This document shows positions 26,841 through 36,202 of a stretch of DNA of 64,000 bases, piece after piece (position 1 is the stretch's first letter; each line of letters begins with the position of its first letter). Below the pieces are notes generated by a model. The model ran no database searches. It was not told the DNA's origin and worked only from the letters and a program-made list of their open reading frames with translations. The stretch is from Serratia proteamaculans (lineage in GTDB: Bacteria; Pseudomonadota; Gammaproteobacteria; Enterobacterales; Enterobacteriaceae): the NCBI RefSeq assembly GCF_013337185.1, contig NZ_SWDE01000001.1, positions 1,798,001-1,862,000 of the forward strand, written 5' to 3'. A program made the translations under genes and the position numbers.

Positions 26841-27485
26841 TTAATGCGTCGCGCCGCCGACCACTTTCAGGTCGTGTTCAACCTGTAACGCAATAGAAAT
26901 GGCCAGTTCCAGGGCAAACAATACCGTGGTCGCCGCCATACTCGGTGCACCAGGGTGTGCGGCAGCCTGTTCCGGCAGATAAGGAATATGAATAAACCCG
27001 CCCTTGATGGCCTGCTGACCGTTTAAACGGTGCAACAGACCGTACATCACATGGTTGCAGACATAGGTACCTGCTGTCTGCGATACCGAGGCAGGAATCC
27101 CCGCTTCGCGCATCGAGTCGACAATGGCCTTGATCGGCAGCGTGCTGAAATAGGCCGCCGGTCCGCTTTCAACGATAGGCTCGTCGATCGGTTGCTGCCC
27201 CTGATTATCAGGGATACGGGCATCATCAACGTTGATCGCCACCCGTTCGATAGTGATGTCGGTACGCCCACCGGCCTGGCCGATAGCCAACACCATCACC
27301 GGCTGCACTTCATCAATCGCCGCATTCAGCGCTTCCAGCGCCGTGCCAAACACACAAGGCAGTTGGCGGGCAATAATGCGCGCACCGGCCAGTTCCATAT
27401 CATTGAGTTGCTTTACCACTTCCCACGAAGGATTAACGCGTTCGCCGCCAAAGGGCTCAAAGCCCGTGATCAATACCTTTTGCAT
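26841..27485 (-). CDS. pcp: Pyrrolidone-carboxylate (pyroglutamyl) peptidase
   Basis: Cysteine peptidase (family C15) that removes N-terminal pyroglutamate. 214 residues starting [20 protein letters not shown]. Catalytic triad visible: Glu80 (TDITIE), Cys143 ([11 protein letters not shown]), His166 ([12 protein letters not shown]). It follows two membrane-protein genes and the pxp genes on the same strand, so the locus would release pyroglutamate from peptides and pass it on to oxoprolinase. Confidence 0.97.
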   Translation of the reverse strand: MQKVLITGFEPFGGERVNPSWEVVKQLNDMELAGARIIARQLPCVFGTALEALNAAIDEVQPVMVLAIGQAGGRTDITIERVAINVDDARIPDNQGQQPIDEPIVESGPAAYFSTLPIKAIVDSMREAGIPASVSQTAGTYVCNHVMYGLLHRLNGQQAIKGGFIHIPYLPEQAAAHPGAPSMAATTVLFALELAISIALQVEHDLKVVGGATH

Positions 27486-27494
27486 GCGTTCTCC

Positions 27495-28514
27495 TTACAG
27501 GAACATCAGGAAATAAAGCAGGAATACGTTGACTAACAGCAGCAGCACCCCGGTCGGGATCTGTGCCTTGATCACCGCATTCTTGTCCGGCAGTTCCAGC
27601 AACGCCGCCGGTACAATATTAAAGTTAGCAGCCATTGGCGTCATCAGCGTGCCGCAATAGCCGGAAAACATGCCGATGGCCGCCATCACCGCCGGGTTAC
27701 CACCGTGCTGCAGCACCAGGATCGGGATACCGATACCCGCGGTGACTATCGGGAAAGCCGCAAAGGCGTTGCCCATAATCATGGTCAACAGCGCCATACC
27801 GATGGCGTAAACCGCCACTGCGATAAAGCGGTTATCTACCGCCAGATACTCCTGGGTCAGATGAGAAATGGCCGTGCCAACGCCGGCAGCGGTAAACAGC
27901 AGGCCCAGCGTGGCGAGGATTTGCGGCAAAATAAATGCCCAGCCGATGGAGTCCAGCAGGCGACGCGCTTCCTGGATCGGTTGCAGCGCTTTTTCATGGG
28001 TCATTTTCACTGCGATAACCAGGCCAAGCAAACAGCCGGCGGTCATCGAGAACAAAGTAATCAGGGTGGCGTGGTTGCCACTGCCGAAGACCGCGGTTTG
28101 CAGCGCCGGAATATTGTTGAACAACAGCACGCCAATCACCGTTACCACCGGGATCGCCAGCGCCGGAATAAACAGCCGGTTGCCCAAACGCTTGGCGCTC
28201 TCCTCACGCTGCTGCGGGGTACGTTGGTGATAACTGCCCAGACGCACGCCGCCGAAACCGGCGATTAACGCCATGATCACCACCACCACGCCGACGATGA
28301 TATGCAGCATGCGTTTCTCATTGCTGCCCTCACCCAGCACGTCACCCAACAGGCTATAGGTCCAGTCACCGACCAGGAAAATCAGGCCGTACAACGCCCA
28401 GAACAGACCCGTGGTGACGCGGCGCGGGTTGGCACGATCGCGGAAAGACATCACCGCCACGATCAACAGTACAACGCCCGCCAGCCAGTAGAGATATTGT
28501 TGTTGGAAAGTCAT
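27495..28514 (-). CDS. DUF979 family membrane protein, putative pyroglutamate transporter component
   Basis: 339 residues with about nine to ten hydrophobic segments and the conserved GNAFAAFPIVTAGIGIPIL, GMFSGYCGTLMTPMAANFNI region. DUF979 proteins occur beside DUF969 proteins and oxoprolinase genes, and a role in 5-oxoproline uptake has been proposed on that basis. Its start overlaps the DUF969 stop by 4 nt. Function is inferred from neighbours only. Confidence 0.85.
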   Translation of the reverse strand: MTFQQQYLYWLAGVVLLIVAVMSFRDRANPRRVTTGLFWALYGLIFLVGDWTYSLLGDVLGEGSNEKRMLHIIVGVVVVIMALIAGFGGVRLGSYHQRTPQQREESAKRLGNRLFIPALAIPVVTVIGVLLFNNIPALQTAVFGSGNHATLITLFSMTAGCLLGLVIAVKMTHEKALQPIQEARRLLDSIGWAFILPQILATLGLLFTAAGVGTAISHLTQEYLAVDNRFIAVAVYAIGMALLTMIMGNAFAAFPIVTAGIGIPILVLQHGGNPAVMAAIGMFSGYCGTLMTPMAANFNIVPAALLELPDKNAVIKAQIPTGVLLLLVNVFLLYFLMFL

Positions 28515-29242
28515 TGGGCATCTCCTTTGGCCTGCAGCGCCGCCTGGTTGAGCTGCGACAGTTCAGCGCTGAGCTGTTTATCCATCCGGTAAAGCCGGAA
28601 CGCATGGATCAGGAAGGCAAAGATGGCGGTAGGAATACCCCATAAGGCGATATGCAACGGCTCGGTCTGGATGCCGCCAGATTCCAGCATAAAGTTGTGC
28701 ATGAAGATGATCGCACCGAAGGCGACAAAAATATCTTCGCCAAAGAACAACCCGACGTTATCCGTGGCGGCAGACATCGCCCTCAGGCGGTGGCGCGTAC
28801 GCTCCGGCAGCTCACCATAACGGTTTTCCGCTGCCCCTTCGGCCATCGGTGCCAGCAGTGGACGCACCATTTGCGGGTGACCGCCCAGGCTGGTCAGCCC
28901 CATGGCAGCGGTAATTTCACGCACAAACAGATAGACGATCAGCAAACGTCCGGCGGTGGCACTTTTGATCTTGGCGATCCACGCCTGCGCACGTTCTTTT
29001 AGCCCGTGACGTTCCAGCAGGCCGATCACCGCCAGTGGCAGCAGCAAAATCAGCGGCAGGTTACGGGTATTGAGGAAGCCTTCACCCAGTTTTTCCAGGA
29101 TCGTATCCAGCGGCATCAGTGCTGCCAGCCCGGTGATAATGCCGGCGGCAATCACCACCAGCACCGGGTTAAAGCGTAAAACAAATCCAACCACGATGGC
29201 AGCTATACCAATCAGTGGCCAAAGGTTAACGGCCTGTTCCAT
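28511..29242 (-). CDS. DUF969 family membrane protein, putative pyroglutamate transporter component
   Basis: 243 residues, several hydrophobic segments (LWPLIGIAAIVVGFVLRFNP at the start) and the conserved AMGLTSLGGHPQMVRPLLAP motif. Partner of the DUF979 protein (ATGA overlap), so the two probably form one permease. An ERIC-type repeat separates it from pxpA upstream. Confidence 0.85.
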   Translation of the reverse strand: MEQAVNLWPLIGIAAIVVGFVLRFNPVLVVIAAGIITGLAALMPLDTILEKLGEGFLNTRNLPLILLLPLAVIGLLERHGLKERAQAWIAKIKSATAGRLLIVYLFVREITAAMGLTSLGGHPQMVRPLLAPMAEGAAENRYGELPERTRHRLRAMSAATDNVGLFFGEDIFVAFGAIIFMHNFMLESGGIQTEPLHIALWGIPTAIFAFLIHAFRLYRMDKQLSAELSQLNQAALQAKGDAQ

Positions 29243-29255
29243 TATATCTCCCTTT

Positions 29256-29378
29256 TACCCTTCGCCTTTCAAGCCGCAGCGTTGTTACCTGCACTAGCCC
29301 ACCCCAGTTACTTACTAAAGTAAGCGCCTGGGGATGAGCGAGCTGGGCGCCTAGCTGCAACTCGAAATTCATTGGGTA
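29256..29378 (-). repeat. ERIC-type palindromic element, full length
   Basis: 123-bp imperfect palindrome with ends TACCC...GGGTA and a central CCCAGTTACTTAC...GTAAGCGCCTGGGG stem that matches the ERIC core as I recall it. The termini carry TTTCAAGCCGCAGC and its degenerate inverse. It fills the spacer between pxpA and the DUF969 gene. The two shorter copies in this window share its termini. Confidence 0.8.
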
Positions 29379-29384
29379 ATATTG

Positions 29385-29415
29385 TGTTGTGTGTTTGTGT
29401 TGTGTGTTTGTGTTG
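29385..29415. repeat. Short TG-rich tandem repeat
   Basis: The 13-bp unit TGTTGTGTGTTTG occurs twice in tandem (29385-29397 and 29398-29410) followed by a partial third. It adjoins the ERIC-type element downstream of pxpA and could vary in copy number by slippage. Confidence 0.8.
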
Positions 29416-29432
29416 CATGTATTTAATTATTT

Positions 29433-30170
29433 TTATTCTGCGCTGACGCTGATGCCTTCCAGGGCAAAACGTTCGCGCAGCGTGCGCGCATATTCCAGCG
29501 CGTGCTCACCGTCGCCGTGCAGGCAGACGGTTTCGGCCTGAACGGCGGCCCATGTGCCGTTCAGGGTGCGAACCCGATGATGACGCACCATTTCCAGCGT
29601 TTGCGCCAGTGCCAGTTCGTCGCTGGTAATCAGCGCCCCCGGCTGGCCACGCGGTACCAAAGTACCGTCGGCCTGATAGCCGCGATCGGCAAACACTTCC
29701 TGCCGTGTTACCAGTCCTTGTTCTTCACCGGCGCGGATCAGCTCACTGCCAGCCAATCCCACCAGCCGCAGCGTCGGATCGACCGCTTTCACCGCCCGGG
29801 CGATGGCCTGCGCCAGTTCCGGCTCCACAGCCGCCTGGTTGTAAAGCATGCCGTGTGGCTTGACGTGAACCATCACTCCGCCTTCGGCACGGGCGATCGC
29901 GGCCAGCGCGCCCAGTTGATAGACCACCTGGGCATAGACCGTTTCCGCGGGTAGCTGCATCCGGGTACGGCCAAAGTTCTCGCGATCGGGAAAACTCGGG
30001 TGCGCACCAATAGCTACGCCGTACTGCAGTGCCCAACGCACCGATTGACGCATGGTTTGCGCATCCCCGGCGTGGAAACCGCAGGCAATATTGGCCGAGC
30101 TGACCAGTTGCAGCAGCGCCTGATCGTTGGCGCAGCCCTCGCCGAGATCGGCATTCAAATCAACGATCAT
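29433..30170 (-). CDS. pxpA: 5-oxoprolinase subunit A
   Basis: LamB/YcsF-family subunit (formerly ybgL) of the ATP-dependent oxoprolinase that opens 5-oxoproline to glutamate. 245 residues; the family signature [26 protein letters not shown] and [11 protein letters not shown] are intact. It overlaps pxpC by 11 nt, as part of a tightly coupled pxpB-pxpC-pxpA unit. Confidence 0.96.
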   Translation of the reverse strand: MIVDLNADLGEGCANDQALLQLVSSANIACGFHAGDAQTMRQSVRWALQYGVAIGAHPSFPDRENFGRTRMQLPAETVYAQVVYQLGALAAIARAEGGVMVHVKPHGMLYNQAAVEPELAQAIARAVKAVDPTLRLVGLAGSELIRAGEEQGLVTRQEVFADRGYQADGTLVPRGQPGALITSDELALAQTLEMVRHHRVRTLNGTWAAVQAETVCLHGDGEHALEYARTLRERFALEGISVSAE

Positions 30171-31092
30171 CTAACCCCCAGGCAATCTGTTGGATAAAGT
30201 GCTCCTGCTCAACCCTGGCGCGTTGTGCCTCGGCCAAAGTACAGGGAACAAAGTGGATGGCCTCACCCAGACGGATCTGCGCCAAATGGTAGAGATCGGC
30301 CTCGATCACGCAGGCAATACGCGGGTAACCACCGGTAGTCTGCGCATCGGCCATCAACACGATCGGCTGGCCGTTATGCGGTACCTGTACGACTCCCGGT
30401 AACAGACCATGCGATAGCATTTCCCGGTCAGTGGTGCGGCTCAACGCATGGCTGCCGTGTAGACGATAGCCCATACGGTTGCTCTGCGGACTCAGTTGCC
30501 AGGCGGTGCGCCAGAAAGCCTCTTTCGCCTCTGCGCTGAATTCATCATATTCCGGCCCCGGCAACGCACGGATGCGGTTGTTGAACAGCGGTTGCTTCAC
30601 ACCAAAACTCTGCTTTGGCAATGAATAGCTTTGCCCCAGCGGCAGGCTGTCGCCATCCCGCAGGTTGCGCCCTTCCAGCCCGCCAAAAGCGGCTTTGTTA
30701 TCGGTGCTGCGCGAACCGAGTATTTCCGCTACCGCAATGCCTCCGCTGATCGCCAGATAGGTGCGCATACCGCGTTTTGGCGTTTTCAGTATCAGCTGTT
30801 GGCCCGCATTGACCGGATAGCGCCAGCCGGTCCACAGCGGTTTGCCATCGAGTTGCGCATCGCAACCGGCACCGGTCAGAGCGATCCAACCTGACTGAGT
30901 AAATTCGGCGCTAAATTGCCCAAGAGTGATTTCCAGCCCGGCGGCATTGGCAGCATTGCCCACCAGCAGGTTGGCGATCCTCAGCGCAGGTTCGTCGAGC
31001 GCCCCGCCCTGGCTGACGCCCAAACGACGGAAACCGTTACGGCCCAGATCCTGCACCGTGGTGTAAATGCCCGCACGCAAGATCTTCAGCAT
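30160..31092 (-). CDS. pxpC: 5-oxoprolinase subunit C
   Basis: Biotin-dependent-carboxyltransferase-like subunit (formerly ybgK), 310 residues. Visible: [20 protein letters not shown], the GPEYDEF and [10 protein letters not shown] motifs typical of the family. Coupled to pxpB by a 7-nt overlap. Confidence 0.96.
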   Translation of the reverse strand: MLKILRAGIYTTVQDLGRNGFRRLGVSQGGALDEPALRIANLLVGNAANAAGLEITLGQFSAEFTQSGWIALTGAGCDAQLDGKPLWTGWRYPVNAGQQLILKTPKRGMRTYLAISGGIAVAEILGSRSTDNKAAFGGLEGRNLRDGDSLPLGQSYSLPKQSFGVKQPLFNNRIRALPGPEYDEFSAEAKEAFWRTAWQLSPQSNRMGYRLHGSHALSRTTDREMLSHGLLPGVVQVPHNGQPIVLMADAQTTGGYPRIACVIEADLYHLAQIRLGEAIHFVPCTLAEAQRARVEQEHFIQQIAWGLDDR

Positions 31093-31742
31093 ACGCCCTC
31101 CTTCTGTGGCACAAACCGCACGCTATCGCCGGGGCGCAGCAAGGTTGGCGGCATTTCATAAGGATTAAACAGCGCCAAAGGAGTCCGGCCGATCAACTGC
31201 CAGCCACCGGGGGTGACCAACGGATAAATCCCGGTCTGGCTGCCGCCGATACCGACGGAACCTGCCGCCACCGACAAGCGCGGTTCGGCGCGGCGCGGCG
31301 TCGCCAACTTTTCCGGCATCCCGCCCAGGTAAGAAAAGCCAGGCTGAAAACCGAGGAAATAGACCACATAGGCCGCTGAGGAGTGGCATTCCACCACCTG
31401 CTGCGGCGTCATGCCGGTGTGACGGGCCACTTCATCCAGATCCGGCCCCTCCTGACCGCCATAGATCACCGGAATATCCACCTGGCGTGATTCAGGCACC
31501 AGGATTTCCTTGCTGTCCCAGCCCTGTTGCAACAGCGTCAGCATTTTTTCTGCGTCGGCCTGCGGCGTATGCAGCAGCAAGGTCAGATTGTTCATACCCG
31601 GTATCACTTCACGCACATCGGGATGATGATTCAGTTTTTCGGCCAGCGCCCAGATCCGCTGCTGGCTCGGCAGCGTCACCGGCGGCGACAGTTCAAGCAC
31701 TACCGCTCTTTCACCTAACAGGTAACATCGTGCTCGTTGCAC
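31086..31742 (-). CDS. pxpB: 5-oxoprolinase subunit B
   Basis: 218-residue subunit (formerly ybgJ). The start is a GTG at 31742 with AAGGAG upstream; the resulting N-terminus (M/V)[18 protein letters not shown] and length equal the E. coli protein, whereas a longer frame adds 12 unrelated codons. Key motifs: [44 protein letters not shown]. First gene of the pxp/pcp operon. Confidence 0.96.
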   Translation of the reverse strand: MQRARCYLLGERAVVLELSPPVTLPSQQRIWALAEKLNHHPDVREVIPGMNNLTLLLHTPQADAEKMLTLLQQGWDSKEILVPESRQVDIPVIYGGQEGPDLDEVARHTGMTPQQVVECHSSAAYVVYFLGFQPGFSYLGGMPEKLATPRRAEPRLSVAAGSVGIGGSQTGIYPLVTPGGWQLIGRTPLALFNPYEMPPTLLRPGDSVRFVPQKEGVC

Positions 31743-31857
31743 CCTTTTCTCCTTATTATTATCGCGATGAAAACACAACAGTTATGCGCGACAGCGCTCT
31801 GGCTGTCAATAGAACAACCTTTGAGAAAATAAGGGATTAGGCTATTAAAAGGATTCA

Positions 31858-31880
31858 GCCACGGTAAAAACCGGGCTGGA
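31858..31880 (-). terminator. Hairpin downstream of ybgI
   Basis: Stem CAGCC(A)CGG/CCGGGCTG with an A-rich loop, 15 bp past the ybgI stop. Followed on the minus strand by AATCCTTTTAATA, only moderately T-rich, so a weak terminator at best. Confidence 0.4.
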
Positions 31881-31894
31881 TCCTGGGGGGATAA

Positions 31895-32638
31895 TCAGGC
31901 GGGATTGGGTATATCAATAAAGGTCACGTCAAAGCCATGTTGCTGGGCCAGCCATTCACCGAGCGCCTTAACGCCACCGCGCTCAGTGGCATGGTGACCG
32001 GCGGCAAAGAAGTGAATACCCATTTCGCGCGCGCTGTGGATGGTTTGCTCAGAAACTTCACCGCTGATAAAGGCATCAACGCCAAAGCGTGCGGCACTGT
32101 CGATAAAGCCCTGACCGCCGCCGGTACACCAGGCTACACGGCGGATATGCGCCGGTGCGTTATCGCCGCAGTGCAGCACGGCTCGGCCCAGACGGCTCTC
32201 GAGGCGCTGTTGCAGTTCAATACCGGTCAATGGCTGCTCAAATTCGCCGTGCGGCACCAGCGGCTCCACTTCGCCAATCACCCGGATCCCGAGCAGATGT
32301 GCCAACTGCGCGTTGTTACCCAGCACCGGATGCGCGTCCAGCGGCAGATGATAAGCGTACAGGTTGATATCATTACTCAGCAGCGTTTTCAGTCGGTTGC
32401 GCTTCATGCCGCGAACCGAGGGCGCTTCGTTTTTCCAGAAATAGCCGTGGTGCACTACAATGGCATCCGCCTGATGTGCCACTGCCGCATCCAACAGCGC
32501 CTGACAGGCGGTCACGCCGGTAACGATACGCTGCACATGAGCTCGCCCTTCCACCTGCAGGCCATTCGGCCCGTAATCCTGAAACGCGGCGGTGTTCAGT
32601 TCTGTGTTGATCAACTGTTCCAGATCGAGGTTACGCAT
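31895..32638 (-). CDS. ybgI: NIF3-like dinuclear metal protein YbgI
   Basis: 247-residue NIF3/DUF34 family protein (annotated elsewhere as GTP cyclohydrolase I type 2-like; true function uncertain). The two metal-binding segments are visible: VVHHGYFWKNE with HLPLDAHPVLGNN in the N-terminal part, and AAGHHATERGGVKAL near the C-terminus. Conserved neighbour of pxpBCA. Confidence 0.93.
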   Translation of the reverse strand: MRNLDLEQLINTELNTAAFQDYGPNGLQVEGRAHVQRIVTGVTACQALLDAAVAHQADAIVVHHGYFWKNEAPSVRGMKRNRLKTLLSNDINLYAYHLPLDAHPVLGNNAQLAHLLGIRVIGEVEPLVPHGEFEQPLTGIELQQRLESRLGRAVLHCGDNAPAHIRRVAWCTGGGQGFIDSAARFGVDAFISGEVSEQTIHSAREMGIHFFAAGHHATERGGVKALGEWLAQQHGFDVTFIDIPNPA

Positions 32639-32655
32639 AGAGTTCTCTCTTCAAT

Positions 32656-33636
32656 TCAAAATGTCTGCCGGTCGCCCTGTTCCATCAGGATATATTTTAC
32701 GCCCAGGCTGTTACCCTGTTCCAACTGCTGTTTGATGGTCCCACGCACGTCTTCGCCCTGCTTCAGGCTGGGTTTGATATGGCTGATCACCACCGGAAAA
32801 TCTTTCAGCGAGCCTTCGCCGCCGCTGTACTGAGTCAGATTTTTCAACTCTTTTTGCAGCCACGCCGGCGTCAGGTGGCCATAAAGGTTTTTATCTTCCA
32901 CCTCATTGGGATAGGAGGTTTCGATAATCATCCCTTTCAACTTTTTCTGCTCAATCAATGGCCCCAGAGCACGCCAGGCGCTATCGAGATTGCGCGACTG
33001 CTCAAGTGCGTCCGCTCCGGTATCACCGAAATAAGCGAAAGAGCCGCTGCGATCGGACACCAGCAACATCGAAGAAGGGTAACGGTCATGGCTGAGCGGA
33101 TACATCACGCCACTCAAACCGGTCATGCCCAGAGTCACACGCTGCTGTGGCCGCACCGTTTGCAGCCGGTAAGTCCCCAGTCGCGAACCGTTGCCGGAAT
33201 CAGTGAAGTTGGGCCAGGCCTTCCAGTTAAAATAATGATTACGCAGGGTGAGAATGGTATCGACCTGAGCATAGATATTCTTTTTACCGTCTTCCGGCGA
33301 ACCGATAATCAGCCCGGCCACGTGGTCCAGATGACCATGGCTGATAAAGTAAGCGCCAATTAACTGGCGGAATATATAGCCCTGTGGGGTATAAGGCGCA
33401 GCCAGTTCAGGGGTGACCTGCGGGAAACTGCCCTTCTCCAGCCCTTTGGCGATGCCCGGTAGCAGTGAGCCGGCATCCAGCGCCAGATACTGCGTCTGAT
33501 TGTCGCTGCGGATCAGGTAGGAGGTCAGATTGCCGTCACTGACGCCGCCGTCCACACCCAGCGCCACCACGTCAAAGCCGGCCTGCGCCAGGGCGCAATA
33601 GCCGCTCAGGCACAGGGCCAGCACCTTTTTCATCAT
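32656..33636 (-). CDS. Periplasmic class II cyclic-nucleotide phosphodiesterase (CpdP-like)
   Basis: 326 residues with a clear signal peptide (MMKKVLALCLSGYCALAQAG), so the enzyme would act in the periplasm. Metallo-beta-lactamase fold with YFISHGHLDHVAGL (HxHxDH metal site) near residue 98, GDTGADALE and ETSYPNEVE motifs, and SHIKPS near the C-terminus, the pattern of class II phosphodiesterases. Related Vibrio CpdP hydrolyses 3',5'-cAMP in the periplasm. It sits between ybgI and phr, where E. coli has no such gene. Substrate is inferred from family. Confidence 0.85.
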   Translation of the reverse strand: MMKKVLALCLSGYCALAQAGFDVVALGVDGGVSDGNLTSYLIRSDNQTQYLALDAGSLLPGIAKGLEKGSFPQVTPELAAPYTPQGYIFRQLIGAYFISHGHLDHVAGLIIGSPEDGKKNIYAQVDTILTLRNHYFNWKAWPNFTDSGNGSRLGTYRLQTVRPQQRVTLGMTGLSGVMYPLSHDRYPSSMLLVSDRSGSFAYFGDTGADALEQSRNLDSAWRALGPLIEQKKLKGMIIETSYPNEVEDKNLYGHLTPAWLQKELKNLTQYSGGEGSLKDFPVVISHIKPSLKQGEDVRGTIKQQLEQGNSLGVKYILMEQGDRQTF

Positions 33637-33659
33637 TATTTTCGCTCCTTGCTGTTGCC

Positions 33660-35090
33660 TTAATATTCCCCGCGCTTCGCCGCTTCAAAAGCGGCCAGTG
33701 TCTCCAGCCGCGTCTGCTTGTGGTCGACAATCGGCAGCGGATAATCCAGCACGCGCTGCTGTTGTTCCGCCCAGCGATGGGGTTGATGAATAGCATTGTC
33801 CGGTACATCCGCCAGCTCGGGCAACCATTTACGGATAAAAGTGCCTTGCGGATCAAAACGTTCGCCTTGAGTGGTCGGGTTAAAGATGCGGAAGTACGGC
33901 GCGGCGTCGGTGCCGGTTGAGGCCGCCCACTGCCAACCGCCATTATTGGCTGCCAGATCGCCGTCCAATAGCTGTGACATGAAATAGCTTTCACCGGTAC
34001 GCCAGTCGATTAACAAGTCTTTCACCAGAAAACTGGCGCTGATCATGCGTAATCGGTTGTGCATCCAGCCGGTGGAATTCAACTGGCGCATGGCAGCATC
34101 GACAATTGGATAACCGGTCGCGCCCTGCTGCCAGGCCTGCAACCGTTCTCGGTTATTTTGCCAGCGTACCCTATCCGTCCATTCGATAAAGGGACGGTGC
34201 TTGCATAACGCGGGATAGGCCACCATAAGATGCCGATAAAACTCGCGCCAGATCAGCTCATTGAGCCAGCCGAAGGCTCCGCTGTCATGGTTTTCCAGCA
34301 GTTGCGGACATTCAGCCCGCAAGCGGTTAAAACATTGGCGCGGCGACAACACGCCAATCGCCAGATAGGGCGACAGGCTGCTGGTCCCGGCAATGGCGGG
34401 CAGATCCCGCTGTTGAAGGTAATCCTGCACCTGCTCACGGCAAAAGCTGCGTAGCCGCTGTAGCGCCGCTTCTTCCCCGGCGGGAAAATCCTCGTTCAAC
34501 TCTGCCGGCGGATAATCAAATGCCTCTGGGGTAGCGGTTACCGGCATCGCGCCGCCTGCCCGTGGTTTAGGCGCAGGCAAAGATTGAACGTCGGATTCAG
34601 TCAGGCGCTGGATAAAGGCTTTACGAAACGGCGTGTAGATTTTGTACATTTCGCCACCGCCGGTTTGCACGCTCCCCGGAGGTAACAGCAGACTGTCATC
34701 AAAGCTCTGGCAAATCACCTGCCCGGACAAACGCTGTTCCAGCCGTTGGTCGCGCTGGCGCTCATTGATTTCGTACTGGCGATTGTAAAACAGCCTGTCC
34801 ACCTGCTGTTGCGCGCAATACGCCGTCAGCCAGTCAACCGAGGCAGCAAAATCATCACACTGGTGGTAGTCAAGCGGAATGCCCCGTTCGGCAAGGGCCT
34901 GCTGCACCTGCAGCAGGTTGGCATGGATAAAGGCAGCCTGACGGGGGGCCATTTCATGCTGTCGCCATTGTTGCGGGGTGGCGATAAACACCGCCAGCAC
35001 GTGGGCGTCGGGATCGCTGCAAGCGGCATGCAACGCTTTATTGTCGGTAATGCGCAGATCGTTACGCAACCAGACCAGATGCGTGGTCAT
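33660..35090 (-). CDS. phr: Deoxyribodipyrimidine photolyase
   Basis: Light-driven repair of cyclobutane pyrimidine dimers; 476 residues. N-terminal antenna domain (MTTHLVWLRNDLRITDNKAL) and FAD domain with GTSSLSPYLAIGVLSPRQCF, LNELIWREFYRHLM and NGGWQWAASTGTDAAPYFRI. The ATG at 35090 matches the family start better than one five codons upstream. It follows ybgA by 15 bp, an operon also seen in E. coli (ybgA-phr). Confidence 0.97.
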   Translation of the reverse strand: MTTHLVWLRNDLRITDNKALHAACSDPDAHVLAVFIATPQQWRQHEMAPRQAAFIHANLLQVQQALAERGIPLDYHQCDDFAASVDWLTAYCAQQQVDRLFYNRQYEINERQRDQRLEQRLSGQVICQSFDDSLLLPPGSVQTGGGEMYKIYTPFRKAFIQRLTESDVQSLPAPKPRAGGAMPVTATPEAFDYPPAELNEDFPAGEEAALQRLRSFCREQVQDYLQQRDLPAIAGTSSLSPYLAIGVLSPRQCFNRLRAECPQLLENHDSGAFGWLNELIWREFYRHLMVAYPALCKHRPFIEWTDRVRWQNNRERLQAWQQGATGYPIVDAAMRQLNSTGWMHNRLRMISASFLVKDLLIDWRTGESYFMSQLLDGDLAANNGGWQWAASTGTDAAPYFRIFNPTTQGERFDPQGTFIRKWLPELADVPDNAIHQPHRWAEQQQRVLDYPLPIVDHKQTRLETLAAFEAAKRGEY

Positions 35091-35105
35091 AAAACTCCTT
35101 GTCAA

Positions 35106-36059
35106 TCAGTGGCCATAACGCAGGCGCAACGCCTCGGGATAGGGTTCGAAATAACGCTGATCGGCCAGATAACGATCGGGGTATTCGGCCATGTAATGTT
35201 TGAGCAAAGTAATCGGCGCCAGTAGCGGTTGCACGCCCTGCCGATAGCGGTCGATCAACTGCGCCAGCTCCTGACGCTGCGCGGAACTCAGATGACTGCG
35301 AAAATACCCCTGAACGTGCATCAGCACGTTGGTGTGGTTGCGGCGCGTCGCCTTGTGCGCCAACAGTTTCATCAGGCGGCTGCGGTATTCAATGGCGAAC
35401 GCCTCCAGCGACTCCCATTTATCCACGTCTGCCACAAAGCGCCCCAGCTCGCGGTATTCCGGCTGTGAGTGCGCCAGCAGCGACAGCTTATAACGGCTGT
35501 GGAAGGCGATCAGCCCACCACGAGTCAGCCCTTTGCGCCACAACATGTTCAACTCATACAAGGCATAAACGCGTTCAACAAAGTTTTCCCGCAGCGTGGC
35601 GTCATTCAACCGTCCGTCTTCTTCCACCGGCAGCCAGGGCATTTGGCGCTGCAGCTCTGCAGTGAACAACCCGACGCCGCTTTTACGTGCGCCTGCACCG
35701 CTCTCATCATACAACCGCACCCGTTCCATACCGCAGCTTGGCGAATTGGCGCAGACAATGTAGCCACACAGATGCTGCAAAGCGGCAATCCGCTGGGTAG
35801 AAAACTGCTGCATCTGGTCGGTCACATCGATGCTGTCGTCATTGCTGTAACGCAGCGCGATATGATGTTGTTTTTTGATCAACCGCAGCGCCGGGCGCGG
35901 GGTCGACAGGCCAATCGCCATTTCCGGGCAAATCGCCTCAAACCGCACATAGGGCGCCAGTTGTTCCACCGCGAAGGCCAGCCGTTTATGGCCGCCGTCA
36001 AAACGCACCTTTTCACCTAACAGGCAGGCACTGATCCCGACCGGAATTTTGTCACTCAT
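35106..36059 (-). CDS. ybgA: YbgA-type protein, DUF523-DUF1722 fusion
   Basis: 317 residues in two domains: an N-terminal DUF523 domain (PVGISACLLGEKVRFDGGHK, GYIVCANSPSCGMERVRLY) of about 150 residues carrying conserved Cys, and a C-terminal DUF1722 domain from about 190 on (LIAFHSRYKLSLLAHSQPEY). E. coli YbgA has only the second domain (about 169 residues), so this is the long form. Function unknown; the Cys-rich first domain may bind a metal or cluster. Co-directional with phr. Confidence 0.9.
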   Translation of the reverse strand: MSDKIPVGISACLLGEKVRFDGGHKRLAFAVEQLAPYVRFEAICPEMAIGLSTPRPALRLIKKQHHIALRYSNDDSIDVTDQMQQFSTQRIAALQHLCGYIVCANSPSCGMERVRLYDESGAGARKSGVGLFTAELQRQMPWLPVEEDGRLNDATLRENFVERVYALYELNMLWRKGLTRGGLIAFHSRYKLSLLAHSQPEYRELGRFVADVDKWESLEAFAIEYRSRLMKLLAHKATRRNHTNVLMHVQGYFRSHLSSAQRQELAQLIDRYRQGVQPLLAPITLLKHYMAEYPDRYLADQRYFEPYPEALRLRYGH

Positions 36060-36160
36060 ATTGGGCTCCCGCAGCGTTGGATGATGTTAAAAGTGTAGAG
36101 GAATTTCCCTCTGGAGACGAACCTTACCGCCACAATGACTGAACGACACGCATAAAAAAA

Positions 36161-36180
36161 CCCCCGCTGCGAAGCGAGGG
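36161..36180 (-). terminator. ybfA terminator
   Basis: Stem CCCCCGCT/AGCGAGGG with one mismatch and a GCGA loop; on the minus strand seven T follow directly. Lies 22 bp past the ybfA stop. Confidence 0.9.
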
Positions 36181-36202
36181 TTTCAGGGGACAGCGGCGGC
36201 GA

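Noticed and set aside
29385-29415. CRISPR-like repeat
   Set aside because: Repeats are contiguous 13-mers without unique spacers and there are no cas genes in the window.
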